From contig NZ_PGGN01000005.1 in NCBI RefSeq assembly GCF_003010935.1, positions 186,001-250,000 of the forward strand: 64,000 nucleotides of DNA, read 5' to 3'. The DNA is from Phyllobacterium endophyticum (lineage in GTDB: Bacteria; Pseudomonadota; Alphaproteobacteria; Rhizobiales; Rhizobiaceae). The position numbers and the translations under genes are program-made. Below are positions 39,513-47,803 of this stretch, one piece after another. The notes beneath the pieces are model-generated. The model was not told the origin of the DNA. It was given only the letters and a program-made list of their open reading frames with translations, and ran no database searches. Within the stretch, counting starts at the first letter, position 1, and each line of letters begins with the position of its first letter.

Positions 39513-41191
39513 AACTCTACACGACAGCGTCCACCCCGGTCCTCTCGATACGCGATCTGTGCGTGGATGCCCGCACGCCCGAAGGCAGGCGGCGCGTACT
39601 CCAAGACGTCAGTTTTGACCTCAACCCGGGCGAGACATTGTGTATCGCCGGGGAATCCGGCTCCGGCAAATCCGTTACGTCCCTATCGATCATGCAACTG
39701 CTGCCAAAGGCCTCGCTCCAGATCGCTTCGGGCAGTATCAAGCTTGGCGATCGCGAGCTGACGAATCTATCGAATCACGCGATGAGAAGCGTTCGCGGCG
39801 GCGATATAGCCATGGTTTTTCAGGAACCGATGACGTCGCTCAATCCCGTGATTTCAATCGGTACGCAACTGACCGAAGCCATCCGCGAACATCAGGGAAC
39901 CGAAGCAGGCAAGGCCGAGGCGATAGCGCTGCAAATGCTCGACGCGGTTCACATCACCGAGCCGATCCGGCGGCTGACCCAGTATCCGCACGAACTCTCC
40001 GGCGGCATGCGGCAACGCGTGATGATCGCAATGGCCCTTTCATGCAGGCCAAAGGTGCTTTTAGCCGATGAGCCGACTACCGCGCTCGACGTCACGGTGC
40101 AGGCGCAGATTCTCAAGCTGATGCGCGAACTCAAGCGGGAATTCGGTGCGTCGATCATCCTGATCACCCATGATATGGGTGTCGTTGCCGAGATGGCAGA
40201 CCGCGTCGCCATCATGCAGAACGGCCGCATCATCGAGCAAGGCAGCACTCTCGCGTTATTCGAGCGTCCGAAGGAGCTCTACACAAGGCAACTGCTCGCT
40301 GCAGTGCCCCGCCTTGGTGCCCATGCCGGCACTGATGGTCCGCCGCGGGTAAGTCCTCAAGCGAAACCTGCGGACGTACCCGCCCCATCACCGGTGCTCG
40401 TCGTGCGGGATCTAAACGTCACCTATGGCAGTCCGGCACGCTGGCTTTTCAAGGGAAACCCCTCTGTCTCTGCCGTCGCAGATGTTTCGTTTGAACTCCG
40501 TTCCGGCGAAACACTCGGACTCGTCGGTGAGAGCGGTTCCGGAAAATCGACCACCGGAAAAGCTGTTCTCGGTCTCATCCCGTTCACGGGTGCGGTTATG
40601 ATAGGCGGTCAGAACATTGCCGGGCTCGGCGCTCGCCAGATGCAGCCCATCCGCCGGACGGCTCAGATGATCTTTCAAGACCCCTATGCTTCGCTCGACC
40701 CGCGCATGGCAGTCGGCGCAGCCATCGCAGAGCCATTGATCATTCATGGTCTCGCCGACAAGGGAGAGCGCGACGATCGCGTGGCGGAACTGTTGCGGCG
40801 TGTTGGCCTGCTGCCCGATGCAGCGAGCCGCTACCCGCACGAATTCTCCGGTGGTCAGCGCCAGCGCATCTGCATCGCCAGGGCTCTTGCCCTTGAGCCG
40901 AAGCTCATCGTTGCGGACGAGAGCGTCGCCGCACTCGATGTCTCCGTGCGGGCGCGTGTTCTCGACCTGATGCTCGAATTGCAGGAGACGATGGGCCTCG
41001 CCTATCTATTCATTTCGCATGATATGGCCGTTATCGAGCGAATGTCGCACAATGTCGCCGTCATGCGATCCGGCCGGATCCTGGAGATGGGGACACGGCG
41101 TGAGGTGTTCGAGAATCCGAAGGACGAGTATACGCGGGCCTTGATGGCTGCAGTTCCCATTCCGGACCCGCGTGACCGCCAGCTCGTCTGA
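39509..41191 (+). CDS. Fused double ABC ATPase (DppD-DppF type)
   Basis: A 560-residue protein with two full ABC modules. The first has Walker A GESGSGKSV, signature LSGGMRQRVMIAMALS, Walker B VLLADEPTTALDV and H-loop LITHDMGVVAEMADR. A linker of about 50 residues (about 265-305) with PxP motifs leads to the second: GESGSGKSTTGKAVLGL, FSGGQRQRICIARALA, LIVADESVAALDVS (a DES variant at the DEP position of the Walker B), and FISHDMAVIERMSHN. The GTG start at 39509 overlaps the amidase stop. It would energise the two permeases upstream. Confidence 0.95.
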   Translation: MKLYTTASTPVLSIRDLCVDARTPEGRRRVLQDVSFDLNPGETLCIAGESGSGKSVTSLSIMQLLPKASLQIASGSIKLGDRELTNLSNHAMRSVRGGDIAMVFQEPMTSLNPVISIGTQLTEAIREHQGTEAGKAEAIALQMLDAVHITEPIRRLTQYPHELSGGMRQRVMIAMALSCRPKVLLADEPTTALDVTVQAQILKLMRELKREFGASIILITHDMGVVAEMADRVAIMQNGRIIEQGSTLALFERPKELYTRQLLAAVPRLGAHAGTDGPPRVSPQAKPADVPAPSPVLVVRDLNVTYGSPARWLFKGNPSVSAVADVSFELRSGETLGLVGESGSGKSTTGKAVLGLIPFTGAVMIGGQNIAGLGARQMQPIRRTAQMIFQDPYASLDPRMAVGAAIAEPLIIHGLADKGERDDRVAELLRRVGLLPDAASRYPHEFSGGQRQRICIARALALEPKLIVADESVAALDVSVRARVLDLMLELQETMGLAYLFISHDMAVIERMSHNVAVMRSGRILEMGTRREVFENPKDEYTRALMAAVPIPDPRDRQLV

Positions 41192-41284
41192 GCGCTTGGC
41201 CGGCTTCGTCTTCTTTCCAGCCAGCCCGCAGGTCACCGCCCTCACCCATCGGAGTTGCCGACGCCGGTTCACACAGGAGTGATA

Positions 41285-41350
41285 ATGGCATACGTGCAAA
41301 CCGGCTTGACACCATTCGATTGTTTCGATAATCCATTGCGTGCAATCTAA
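41285..41350 (+). CDS. Possible 21-residue leader peptide upstream of the hydrolase
   Basis: An ATG with AGGAG at 41275-41279 and ideal 5-nt spacing encodes 21 residues (MAYVQTGLTPFDCFDNPLRAI), ending 20 bp before the hydrolase ATG. It may be a translated leader or a decayed gene start. Support is only the ribosome site. Confidence 0.25.
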   Translation: MAYVQTGLTPFDCFDNPLRAI

Positions 41351-41370
41351 TTTCTGAAAGTGGGATCATC

Positions 41371-42150
41371 ATGCGAAAATTACTGGTCGGATTGGCGTCA
41401 GCCGTCCTTGTGGCATCAGCCTCCTTCGCCTCGGCAGCAGAATCAAAACCGACGATCGTTCTGGTGCACGGCGCATTTGCTGACGGGTCGAGCTGGAATG
41501 GCGTCATCGGGCGGTTGGAGAAGGATGGCTATTCCGTTGTTGCGGTTGCCAACCCCCTGCGTAGTGTCAAATCGGATGCCGACTACGTGAGGCGCATCGT
41601 TACGGGACTGAAGACAGATGTCGTGCTGGTCGGGCATTCATATGGGGGCTCTGTCATCAGTGAAGCTGCCGATCAGACTCCGAACGTACGTTCTCTCGTC
41701 TATGTTGCAGCGTTTGCTCCGGACGTCGGCGAAAGCGCAGGTGGGCTTTCTGGCAAGTTCCCTGGCAGCACGCTCGGTCCGACGCTCGCCCCACCGGTCG
41801 AACTACCGGGCGGAGGAAAGGATCTCTATATTCAACAGGACAAATTCCATGATCAGTTTGCCGCCGACGTTTCCAAAACCGATGCCAAACTCATGGCAGC
41901 GGCGCAACGTCCGGTTACCGAAGCTGCGCTGACGGAAGTGGCGACAGCCGCCGCGTGGAAGAAGATACCGAGTTGGTCTGTCTATGGCGACGCCGACAAG
42001 AACATTCCCCCACAAGCGCTCGCTTGGATGGCCGAGCGGGCTCATTCAAAGGATACGGTCGTGGTCAAGGGCGCGTCCCATGTCGTTATGCTTTCCCACC
42101 CCGACACCGTCGCCAAAGTGATTGAGGAAGCCGCGGCAACCTCCCGCTAG
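41371..42150 (+). CDS. Exported alpha/beta hydrolase
   Basis: A 259-residue hydrolase with signal peptide MRKLLVGLASAVLVASASFA (SAA cleavage region). Nucleophile elbow GHSYGG (S approx. 92), oxyanion strand VLVHGAFADGSSW, and a catalytic histidine in KGASHVVMLSHPD; the acid is probably D in YGDADKNIP. It resembles small secreted alpha/beta hydrolases of proteobacteria, often annotated as esterases of unknown substrate. It is preceded by a 21-residue ORF with its own ribosome site and is convergent with the metallophosphoesterase. Confidence 0.88.
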   Translation: MRKLLVGLASAVLVASASFASAAESKPTIVLVHGAFADGSSWNGVIGRLEKDGYSVVAVANPLRSVKSDADYVRRIVTGLKTDVVLVGHSYGGSVISEAADQTPNVRSLVYVAAFAPDVGESAGGLSGKFPGSTLGPTLAPPVELPGGGKDLYIQQDKFHDQFAADVSKTDAKLMAAAQRPVTEAALTEVATAAAWKKIPSWSVYGDADKNIPPQALAWMAERAHSKDTVVVKGASHVVMLSHPDTVAKVIEEAAATSR

Positions 42151-42222
42151 TTCCGGCACCAGCAGTTACGGCAAAGGCGAGCCTGTCAACTCCGTGGCAT
42201 CGGACTAGCCTTTGTCGCTGCA

Positions 42223-42723
42223 TCACGCCTTTCCGCGCGGCGCTGCTAGAATTTCGGCGAGGCTCACCGGCCGAAGATGTTGAGCATCCACCCCCACGTC
42301 AAACTGCCGCGGCATAGGCTTCAATCTTCCGTGCGAGTGGCCGTGCAGGTTGATCGATTTCTTTCCCATCTGGTTCCATGTTCGAAACGGATAATGGCAC
42401 AGGATGAGCAATCGACCGTCAATGGTCAGTTCCGCATAGTGGTGTATGCTCGACCAGCCCGCTAGGCCGGTCGTTTCCACCGGATCATTGTTACCCACGA
42501 TCAAATGCTTCCTGCCCTTCAGGCGCGGCAGTATATTCTCAGCCACGCCTGGTCGCTTCGACGCGAAATCACCGAGATGCCAGACATCGTCTTGCGGCGA
42601 GACCGTCTCGTTCCACAGTGCGATCAGAGCAGCGTCGTGTTCTGCCATATTCGGGAAAGGCCGACGATCGATACGCAGCACCCGCGCATCACCGAAATGC
42701 GTATCCCCTGTGAAATAGTCCAT
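42223..42723 (-). CDS. Metallophosphoesterase (YfcE-like)
   Basis: A 166-residue phosphoesterase; start at 42723 (MDYFTGDTHFGD), with an extended frame to 42753 as an alternative. Calcineurin-like metal motifs are in order: D7 and H9 (GDTHFGD), DVWHLGDF, GNNDP (NDP), HYPF and the histidine pair in HGHSHG. Such small enzymes act on phosphodiesters or phosphomonoesters. It lies just downstream of repC on the same strand. Its link to replication is not evident. Confidence 0.82.
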   Translation of the reverse strand: MDYFTGDTHFGDARVLRIDRRPFPNMAEHDAALIALWNETVSPQDDVWHLGDFASKRPGVAENILPRLKGRKHLIVGNNDPVETTGLAGWSSIHHYAELTIDGRLLILCHYPFRTWNQMGKKSINLHGHSHGRLKPMPRQFDVGVDAQHLRPVSLAEILAAPRGKA

Positions 42724-42910
42724 CTTCCGAGCAACCTGTGCTGGGGGCGGCAACCGCGTTTTGGCTGAAATGCCACGCGCCCTGTTAGTGACTTGTTTAG
42801 GTTAATATTTTCTCGCATATGGCAGCTAAATAGGCTTTCGCTTCGCCTCGTGCGACAGCGCCGGAGCGAACGAGCCATTTCTTATCTGCTCATGCGTAAA
42901 ACCGAAGCTC

Positions 42911-44212
42911 TCACTCACCATCTCCTTCATTCGGCGGGACCAACTGGACATGAGTGCCATTCGCCCTGAGCTGCGCCAGAAGCATCGGCCAGACAGAGAA
43001 CTCGCCCCTACTTGCCTTGTCGGTTAGCGTTCTGATGTAGCCACCAGCCGAGTTGATCTGGTCCGCCCGTTCAAGGATACATGCGATAGCAATGGCCGCA
43101 TTCTCCTGTCCAAGAATATCACAGGCCTCTTCATAGGCCGAGGGGCTGACACCAAGCATAGCGCGAACCACGACGGCCGCTCCCATCAAATCCGACCATT
43201 TCATGATGCCGTTTTTGGCATAAGCCGCGATCTCCGGACATGCCTGGCGGACAAGTCCCAGCGGAACCGGCTTCGCCTCGGCAATCTCCGCGTTAGCGGA
43301 TGGCGACCCTGCCCTAACCGGTGTGAACCCCTGTCGTGTCGCATATGGTGCATTTATCTCAGCACCGCTCTCGGATAGTTGGCCTTGGTCTTTTCTAAAG
43401 CCAGGTTCAAGATCAGATGAGTGTTGTGTATTTGAATTTTGTTTGTGGCGCTCAAAATGAGACTCTTTGGCGCTTATTTTTTGAGTATTCAGCGTTACTT
43501 CCAGAAGGTTGCATATCTCCAGCTGCACACATTCGAGCGCATCCACTACCGGCTCAAGATCATTTATCCCCGCCTGGCGCGGGATATTGTCGATTACCGC
43601 ACGGAACCGCTTATACTCAGAGCTCCAATCGATATGCGGCAATTCTTCGTGCCCGAGTTCAACAAGCTTGACAATGTCCCTCCGCAAGAGCGTGACACGT
43701 TCCTTCATGAGCTTCAATTGCAGCCGTTCCGAGCGTACCTGTTCCGCCATCATTTCGAACTCGGCAGCGCGCGAAACGAGTGGCGCCAAGGAAAATCCGA
43801 ATGCCTCGGTCCCCTCCCCTGCCCTCGCCTTGCGGGCATAGCGCTTGCCATTGGGACTATCCTTCCGGAAAATCAGCCCGGCCTCGACGAGTGCGCTCAG
43901 GTGCCGCCGCAGCGTCGCCGGCGCCATGCCGTGCGAGCGGAGCGACAGCTGGACGTTCGACGGAAAAACCACAAGGCCATTCGTCTCGCAGAGTGCCGGC
44001 TGTGGATGAAACGTCAAAAGTGCGTTGAGTACTACCAGTGCCCGGTCGGATATTCCAATCAGCGCCCTCGCCTCACAAAGGCTGCGGAACAGCTTCCATT
44101 TGTCGATGGACGCCTGCGGATCGATTTCCCGTGCCTGTGCCTGTGTTGCCAGCATGCCAAGCGACAGCGATCGCCGCCCAAAGGGCGTCGTGAACGCATT
44201 TCCTGTCTGCAT
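42911..44212 (-). CDS. repC: Plasmid replication initiator RepC
   Basis: A 433-residue replication initiator of the RepABC family, unique to alphaproteobacterial secondary replicons. It starts MQTGNAFTTPFGRRSLSLGML, the typical RepC N-terminus, with a winged-helix in the first 180 residues (LRSHGMAPATLRRHLSALVEAGLIFRKDSPNGKRYARK), and a C-terminal region ending GEFSVWPMLLAQLRANGTHVQLVPP that is well conserved in RepC. The central part is more variable and AT-rich; the replication origin of RepABC plasmids lies within repC. Its expression is limited by the antisense RNA locus just upstream. Confidence 0.97.
   Translation of the reverse strand: MQTGNAFTTPFGRRSLSLGMLATQAQAREIDPQASIDKWKLFRSLCEARALIGISDRALVVLNALLTFHPQPALCETNGLVVFPSNVQLSLRSHGMAPATLRRHLSALVEAGLIFRKDSPNGKRYARKARAGEGTEAFGFSLAPLVSRAAEFEMMAEQVRSERLQLKLMKERVTLLRRDIVKLVELGHEELPHIDWSSEYKRFRAVIDNIPRQAGINDLEPVVDALECVQLEICNLLEVTLNTQKISAKESHFERHKQNSNTQHSSDLEPGFRKDQGQLSESGAEINAPYATRQGFTPVRAGSPSANAEIAEAKPVPLGLVRQACPEIAAYAKNGIMKWSDLMGAAVVVRAMLGVSPSAYEEACDILGQENAAIAIACILERADQINSAGGYIRTLTDKASRGEFSVWPMLLAQLRANGTHVQLVPPNEGDGE
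43395..43505. other. AT-rich segment inside repC, candidate oriV
   Basis: Established work on RepABC plasmids places the origin in an AT-rich central part of repC. This segment is richer in A+T than its surroundings (runs such as GTATTTGAATTTTG and TTATTTTTTGAG). The exact origin cannot be fixed by eye. Confidence 0.4.
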
Positions 44213-44306
44213 TGTCTCTCACCTTTCTCAAGGCAAAAGAAATCCGCTCGCCTGAACGACGCCAAAAAGTCTTGACACTGATTCGGGGAAATGCGATTCT
44301 CGATCC

Positions 44307-44362
44307 TGCTAGAGATATGAGAGAAGCCTTCCGAGACAGCGATGTTGAGGTGGGCTTTTTTC
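44307..44362 (+). ncRNA. Counter-transcribed RNA (incA-type ctRNA) between repB and repC
   Basis: On the strand opposite to repABC a strong promoter (TTGACA 44272-44277, 17 bp, GATTCT 44295-44300) would start near 44307, and a stem (about 44325-44355, AGCC...GGGCT ends) followed by TTTTTT at 44356-44361 would end an RNA of about 56 nt. This is the position, size and organisation of the RepABC ctRNA that represses repC and determines incompatibility. Confidence 0.8.
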
Positions 44363-44371
44363 TTTTGCGGA

Positions 44372-45331
44372 TTAATCTCCCGGTTTGGATGACTGGATTT
44401 CCTGGAAGGCCCGGTAGAGCTCATCCAGATGATCGGTAATATATGCACCGAAGCGCGAGGCATTCTTCGCCTTCAACGCAAGGGTAAAAGCCTTGCCACT
44501 ATCCTTGATCGCAGCGTTGACGGATTTATCCTTTGCCGCCCAAGTTTTCGACGCCGCTGCACCGGAACTCACAGTGCGTTTCGATTTGGCGAGGAAATCC
44601 GAAACTTGGGAGAAACGGGCATCGCCTGTCTCCGCCGCAAAGTCATTGGACATCACAAACGCCAGTGCCTTGTCTGCATTACCTGGCACCTGCATCAGCT
44701 TGGACAATTGCCACCAACGATCCCTCCCCGTCGCCTTGGCCGACCCAATGGCCAGGATGACGGCTTCGGGTACATGGGAAGCAACGGACTGCATCTTGGA
44801 GAAGGTCGTGGCATCAAGCGCCAGCGCCGACTTGATGACCGTTTGATCGTAACCAAGATCGGCAAGGCGTTTGGCAAACAGCGTGCGCTCAATGAATGAG
44901 AGATTCGAGCGGGCGGCATTCTCCTGACCTTGCGCGATCACATGGTCCTGGTCCGCCATCGGCTTGACCACCGCGCGAACCTGCCTGCCAAGCGCTCTCG
45001 CAACCTTGACGCGACGATGTCCGAATACAACTTGATAGCGGCCGGGTGCTGAGGGATGCGGACGGACCAGAATAGGAGAGTCTTGCCCCCGCTCTTTGAC
45101 CGCTGCAAGCAGCTCCTGAAACGCTTCATCGTCATCATCGATCCGGTCCGTAACGAAGGAGCCGTCAATGATCTCCGGATCAAGTTCGACAACACTGCCC
45201 TTGGCGAGTTCCTCGAACGAGCTCTTGATCGAACGCGAGGCTCCGCTCACCACGTAGGACAAAGCCTCGTTCCGTTCCGCCCGTGCAGGCGCCGGGTTCA
45301 TAACACTGCTGAATATGTCCTTACGGGCCAT
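44372..45331 (-). CDS. repB: Plasmid partitioning protein RepB (ParB family)
   Basis: A 319-residue centromere-binding protein. Start ARKDIFSSVMNPAP is typical of RepB. The ParB/Srx nuclease-like core follows (DSPILVRPHPSAPGRYQVVFGHRRVKVARALGRQVRAVVK), with the QGQENAARSNLSFIERTLFAKRLADLG helix and an HTH region (YDQTVIKSALALDATTFSKMQSVA). It binds parS sites and stimulates RepA for segregation. ParS-like 16-mers are found before repB and before repA. Confidence 0.97.
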   Translation of the reverse strand: MARKDIFSSVMNPAPARAERNEALSYVVSGASRSIKSSFEELAKGSVVELDPEIIDGSFVTDRIDDDDEAFQELLAAVKERGQDSPILVRPHPSAPGRYQVVFGHRRVKVARALGRQVRAVVKPMADQDHVIAQGQENAARSNLSFIERTLFAKRLADLGYDQTVIKSALALDATTFSKMQSVASHVPEAVILAIGSAKATGRDRWWQLSKLMQVPGNADKALAFVMSNDFAAETGDARFSQVSDFLAKSKRTVSSGAAASKTWAAKDKSVNAAIKDSGKAFTLALKAKNASRFGAYITDHLDELYRAFQEIQSSKPGD

Positions 45332-45385
45332 CTATCTGCTCCCGTCTTTGCGCAATAGCTTGATCTCCAACGAGAAAACCGAAGT

Positions 45386-45401
45386 TTTTACCGCAGTAAA
45401 A
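45386..45401. promoter_or_regulatory. parS-like site between repA and repB
   Basis: TTTTACCGCAGTAAAA matches the core of the RepABC parS consensus GTTNNCNGCNGNNAAC (TT--C-GC-G--AA) except the two terminal bases. It sits in the 82-bp gap between repA and repB. Confidence 0.6.
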
Positions 45402-45413
45402 CAACACGTCATG

Positions 45414-46613
45414 TCAGCGCCCCCAAGCCCTGTGCACAAGCGCCGTAATTTCCGCATTCACGGAATCCAGCGCTTCGATTGCACGTTCATAGGTTGTTCT
45501 GGTGAAGCTGGTCTTTTCAACCTCGTAAAGTGTCTGCTTGGTCAGACCGGCATCGGAAATGGCGGTCGACTTCAGCATGGGGTTGGCAAGAATTTCCTCG
45601 GCGAGCATGGACTGCATGAAGCCGACCATCTGCGCCTGCGGAATATCGGTCGGTTCATATCTGGTGATGAGATAGCGGAACCAGTCCAGCTCCACGCGTG
45701 CACCCGCTTGCTTGACAGTTTTAAGGATGCCGCCAAGCATCAAGAGGAATTGCGACATAGACATAAGATCGAGCATCTGAGGATGCACGGTGATCAGCAC
45801 CGAGGTTGCCGCCGACATCGCAGTGAGTGTCAGATAACCGAGTTGCGGCGGGCAATCGATCACGACCACATCATAGCGGTCATCGACTTCCTCGAGCGCA
45901 CTTGCGATACGGGTGAAGAACTGCCTGCCGTCGCGCGAGGCCTTGTCCTGCATGGCGAGCGGCGTGTCATACTCGTATTCCTGCAATTCAAGATTGGCCG
46001 GAATAATATCAAGTCCAGGGAAATTCGTCGGGACGATGACCTCAGCGATCGGTTTGCGCTCGTCGTCATAACGGATGGCTTCGTAGAGCGACAGGTTTCG
46101 ATCAAGCTCCGGCTGAAAACCGTGCAGCGCCGATAGCGACGCCTGTGGATCGAGATCGACGGCCAGGACGCGATGACCCGTCAACGCCAAATATTGCGAA
46201 AGATGCGCCGCAGTGGTGGTCTTGCCCGATCCACCCTTGAAATTGACTACGGCAATAACTTGCAGCTTGTCCCCGGACTTGCGATGCGGAACATATTTCT
46301 TGACCTCGGTGCGACCGTTGCGGTCGAGATAATGCCGAAGTTCCAGCATCTGCTCCGCCGTATAGGAGCGACGCCCCGAGGAAGCTTGAGCAGGGACGGG
46401 ACCCTTCCCCTCGAGATGCAGGCGCTTGAGATTGTTCTGCGTCACGCCCAGATAGTGCGCGACCTCCGCCATGGAAAACTGCCGCAATGTCTTCTTCGCA
46501 TTCGGGGGGAATTTTTCCATCCGAAGCTGATTTAGCCTGCGCGAGATCTCCGCGCCCTGATCGAGTATCTTGTCATCGAACTCGAACTTGGGCAGAGGTA
46601 GTGCGATATTCAT
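45414..46613 (-). CDS. repA: Plasmid partitioning ATPase RepA (ParA/MinD family)
   Basis: A 399-residue ParA-type ATPase with an N-terminal DNA-binding region (FSMAEVAHYLGVTQNNLKRLHLEG, an HTH at about 47-70) that lets it autorepress the operon. The deviant Walker A is KGGSGKTTT (126-134), the switch I region is DLDPQASLS, and the Walker B-like strand is DVVVIDCPPQLG. It segregates the plasmid with RepB. First of the repABC operon, with repeated sequence motifs upstream that may be its operator. Confidence 0.97.
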   Translation of the reverse strand: MNIALPLPKFEFDDKILDQGAEISRRLNQLRMEKFPPNAKKTLRQFSMAEVAHYLGVTQNNLKRLHLEGKGPVPAQASSGRRSYTAEQMLELRHYLDRNGRTEVKKYVPHRKSGDKLQVIAVVNFKGGSGKTTTAAHLSQYLALTGHRVLAVDLDPQASLSALHGFQPELDRNLSLYEAIRYDDERKPIAEVIVPTNFPGLDIIPANLELQEYEYDTPLAMQDKASRDGRQFFTRIASALEEVDDRYDVVVIDCPPQLGYLTLTAMSAATSVLITVHPQMLDLMSMSQFLLMLGGILKTVKQAGARVELDWFRYLITRYEPTDIPQAQMVGFMQSMLAEEILANPMLKSTAISDAGLTKQTLYEVEKTSFTRTTYERAIEALDSVNAEITALVHRAWGR

Positions 46614-46888
46614 CGGAGTCGAAACCTCTAATAGCGCTTTTTCAAAGCAATCCTTTTAAGAACCGCTATTAAGCTCCGATTCGATTGATCCGGCAAGATT
46701 TTTTAGGTTAACAAAAGGTTAACGCGTGCGAAGCTAACAACTTTACTAAACTGGATGGGCTGAACCAAGTGCTTTACGACCAATCATCCGCCGCGAACCT
46801 GCGATTTTACTGCAGTAAACTTTTGCGCCTCAGGAGGAGGGGAGGGGGCTCAACAGCTCGATGCGGGTGGGCTGTGGGCTGCCTTGAG
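46614..46888. promoter_or_regulatory. repA upstream control region
   Basis: It contains an 8-bp inverted repeat TAATAGCG/CGCTATTA (46629-46636 and 46664-46671) near the repA start; two direct repeats GGTTAAC at 46706-46712 and 46717-46723, 11 bp apart (same helical face); and a parS-like site further on. RepA with RepB is known to bind upstream operators in RepABC systems. No gene is seen. Confidence 0.5.
46805..46820. promoter_or_regulatory. parS-like site upstream of repA
   Basis: TTTTACTGCAGTAAAC shares the pattern of the 45386 site and matches the RepABC parS consensus at every fixed position except the first base. Confidence 0.65.
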
Positions 46889-46914
46889 GCTGGCCACCCG
46901 TGGGGGTGACCAGC
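46889..46914 (-). terminator. Hairpin after the second EfeO gene
   Basis: GCTGGCCACCC and GGGTGACCAGC form an 11-bp stem with one mismatch and a 4-nt loop, about 50 bp beyond the stop of the EfeM-type gene. Confidence 0.5.
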
Positions 46915-46964
46915 AAGGTTCAACAGAAGCCCAGAACTGGGAGTGAGTCCAGTAGGCGCGCTGA

Positions 46965-47792
46965 TTAATTGAGGCCAAGCTTGCCACGCAGTGTCGACAG
47001 GTCCTCGGCAAGCGTATTGACCGCAGCGGCCAGAACCGCACGGTCGTCATCGGTCAGCTTGTCATAGAGCTCATAGCCCTGTTCGGTCTTGTACTTCGCC
47101 AAGGTCTTGTCGACCTTGTCGAAGTTACCCGAAACCTTGATGACGAATGCGCTGTCATCCTTCTCGACGAGCGGACGCACGAGTTCGAAGATCTTGCGCG
47201 AGCCATCGAAATTCGCCTTAAAATCCCAAAGGTCCGTATGGCTGTAGCGGTCTTCTTCGCCGGAAATCTTCGTAGCGGCGACTTCTTCCATGAGCGCGGC
47301 CGCTCCACCCACCACCTTCTCGGGCGGCAATGTCAGGTCGGTGATGCGCTTGTTGAGTTCGGTGACGTCGGCCATCAGCTTGTCGGCGAAAGGCGCGAGG
47401 TCCTTGGTGCTGTTCTCCGCAAACAGGCCGTACTCGATGCGGTGAAAGCCCGTGAACTCCGGATCCTTTTCCGCCTTCTCGTGGTCGTCCGCGCGAGAAT
47501 CGATTGAACCATCGAGATCGCTGAAGAGCTCCGCGATTGGTTCGATGGCTTCATAGCTCATGCGGGTGGAGCCGAAGAGGGATTTGGCTTTTTCGAGATC
47601 ACCTGCCTTGACCGCATCTGTGAATGCCTTCGTGTCCGTCACGAGAACTTCGAGGTTCTCTGAAACATAGATTTTGTAGTCGGCGATCGGGCCAACCAGA
47701 TCGAGCGGCGACACGTCCGCCATGGCGGCACGCGGTATCATGGCAGCCGTCACGGCGAACAGGCTTGCGGAAAGTGCTGTTGTCAGTTTCAT
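46965..47792 (-). CDS. EfeM-type periplasmic iron-uptake protein (EfeO without cupredoxin)
   Basis: A 275-residue protein with signal peptide ending AAMA, directly following efeB in the iron operon. The M75/imelysin-like domain includes the metal-site motif FHRIEYGLF with H-R-I-E, as in EfeO, and the C-terminal AVLAAAVNTLAEDLSTLRGKLGLN. The N-terminal cupredoxin domain of classical EfeO is absent, so it matches the shorter EfeM form. A second EfeO-like protein in one operon is notable. The start has AGGGGA upstream. Confidence 0.88.
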   Translation of the reverse strand: MKLTTALSASLFAVTAAMIPRAAMADVSPLDLVGPIADYKIYVSENLEVLVTDTKAFTDAVKAGDLEKAKSLFGSTRMSYEAIEPIAELFSDLDGSIDSRADDHEKAEKDPEFTGFHRIEYGLFAENSTKDLAPFADKLMADVTELNKRITDLTLPPEKVVGGAAALMEEVAATKISGEEDRYSHTDLWDFKANFDGSRKIFELVRPLVEKDDSAFVIKVSGNFDKVDKTLAKYKTEQGYELYDKLTDDDRAVLAAAVNTLAEDLSTLRGKLGLN

Positions 47793-47803
47793 CCTAGTCC
47801 CCT

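Noticed and set aside
43439..44275. Plus-strand 278-codon ORF inside repC
   Set aside because: Antisense to repC, with no domain; only the ctRNA at 44307-44362 is supported on this strand.
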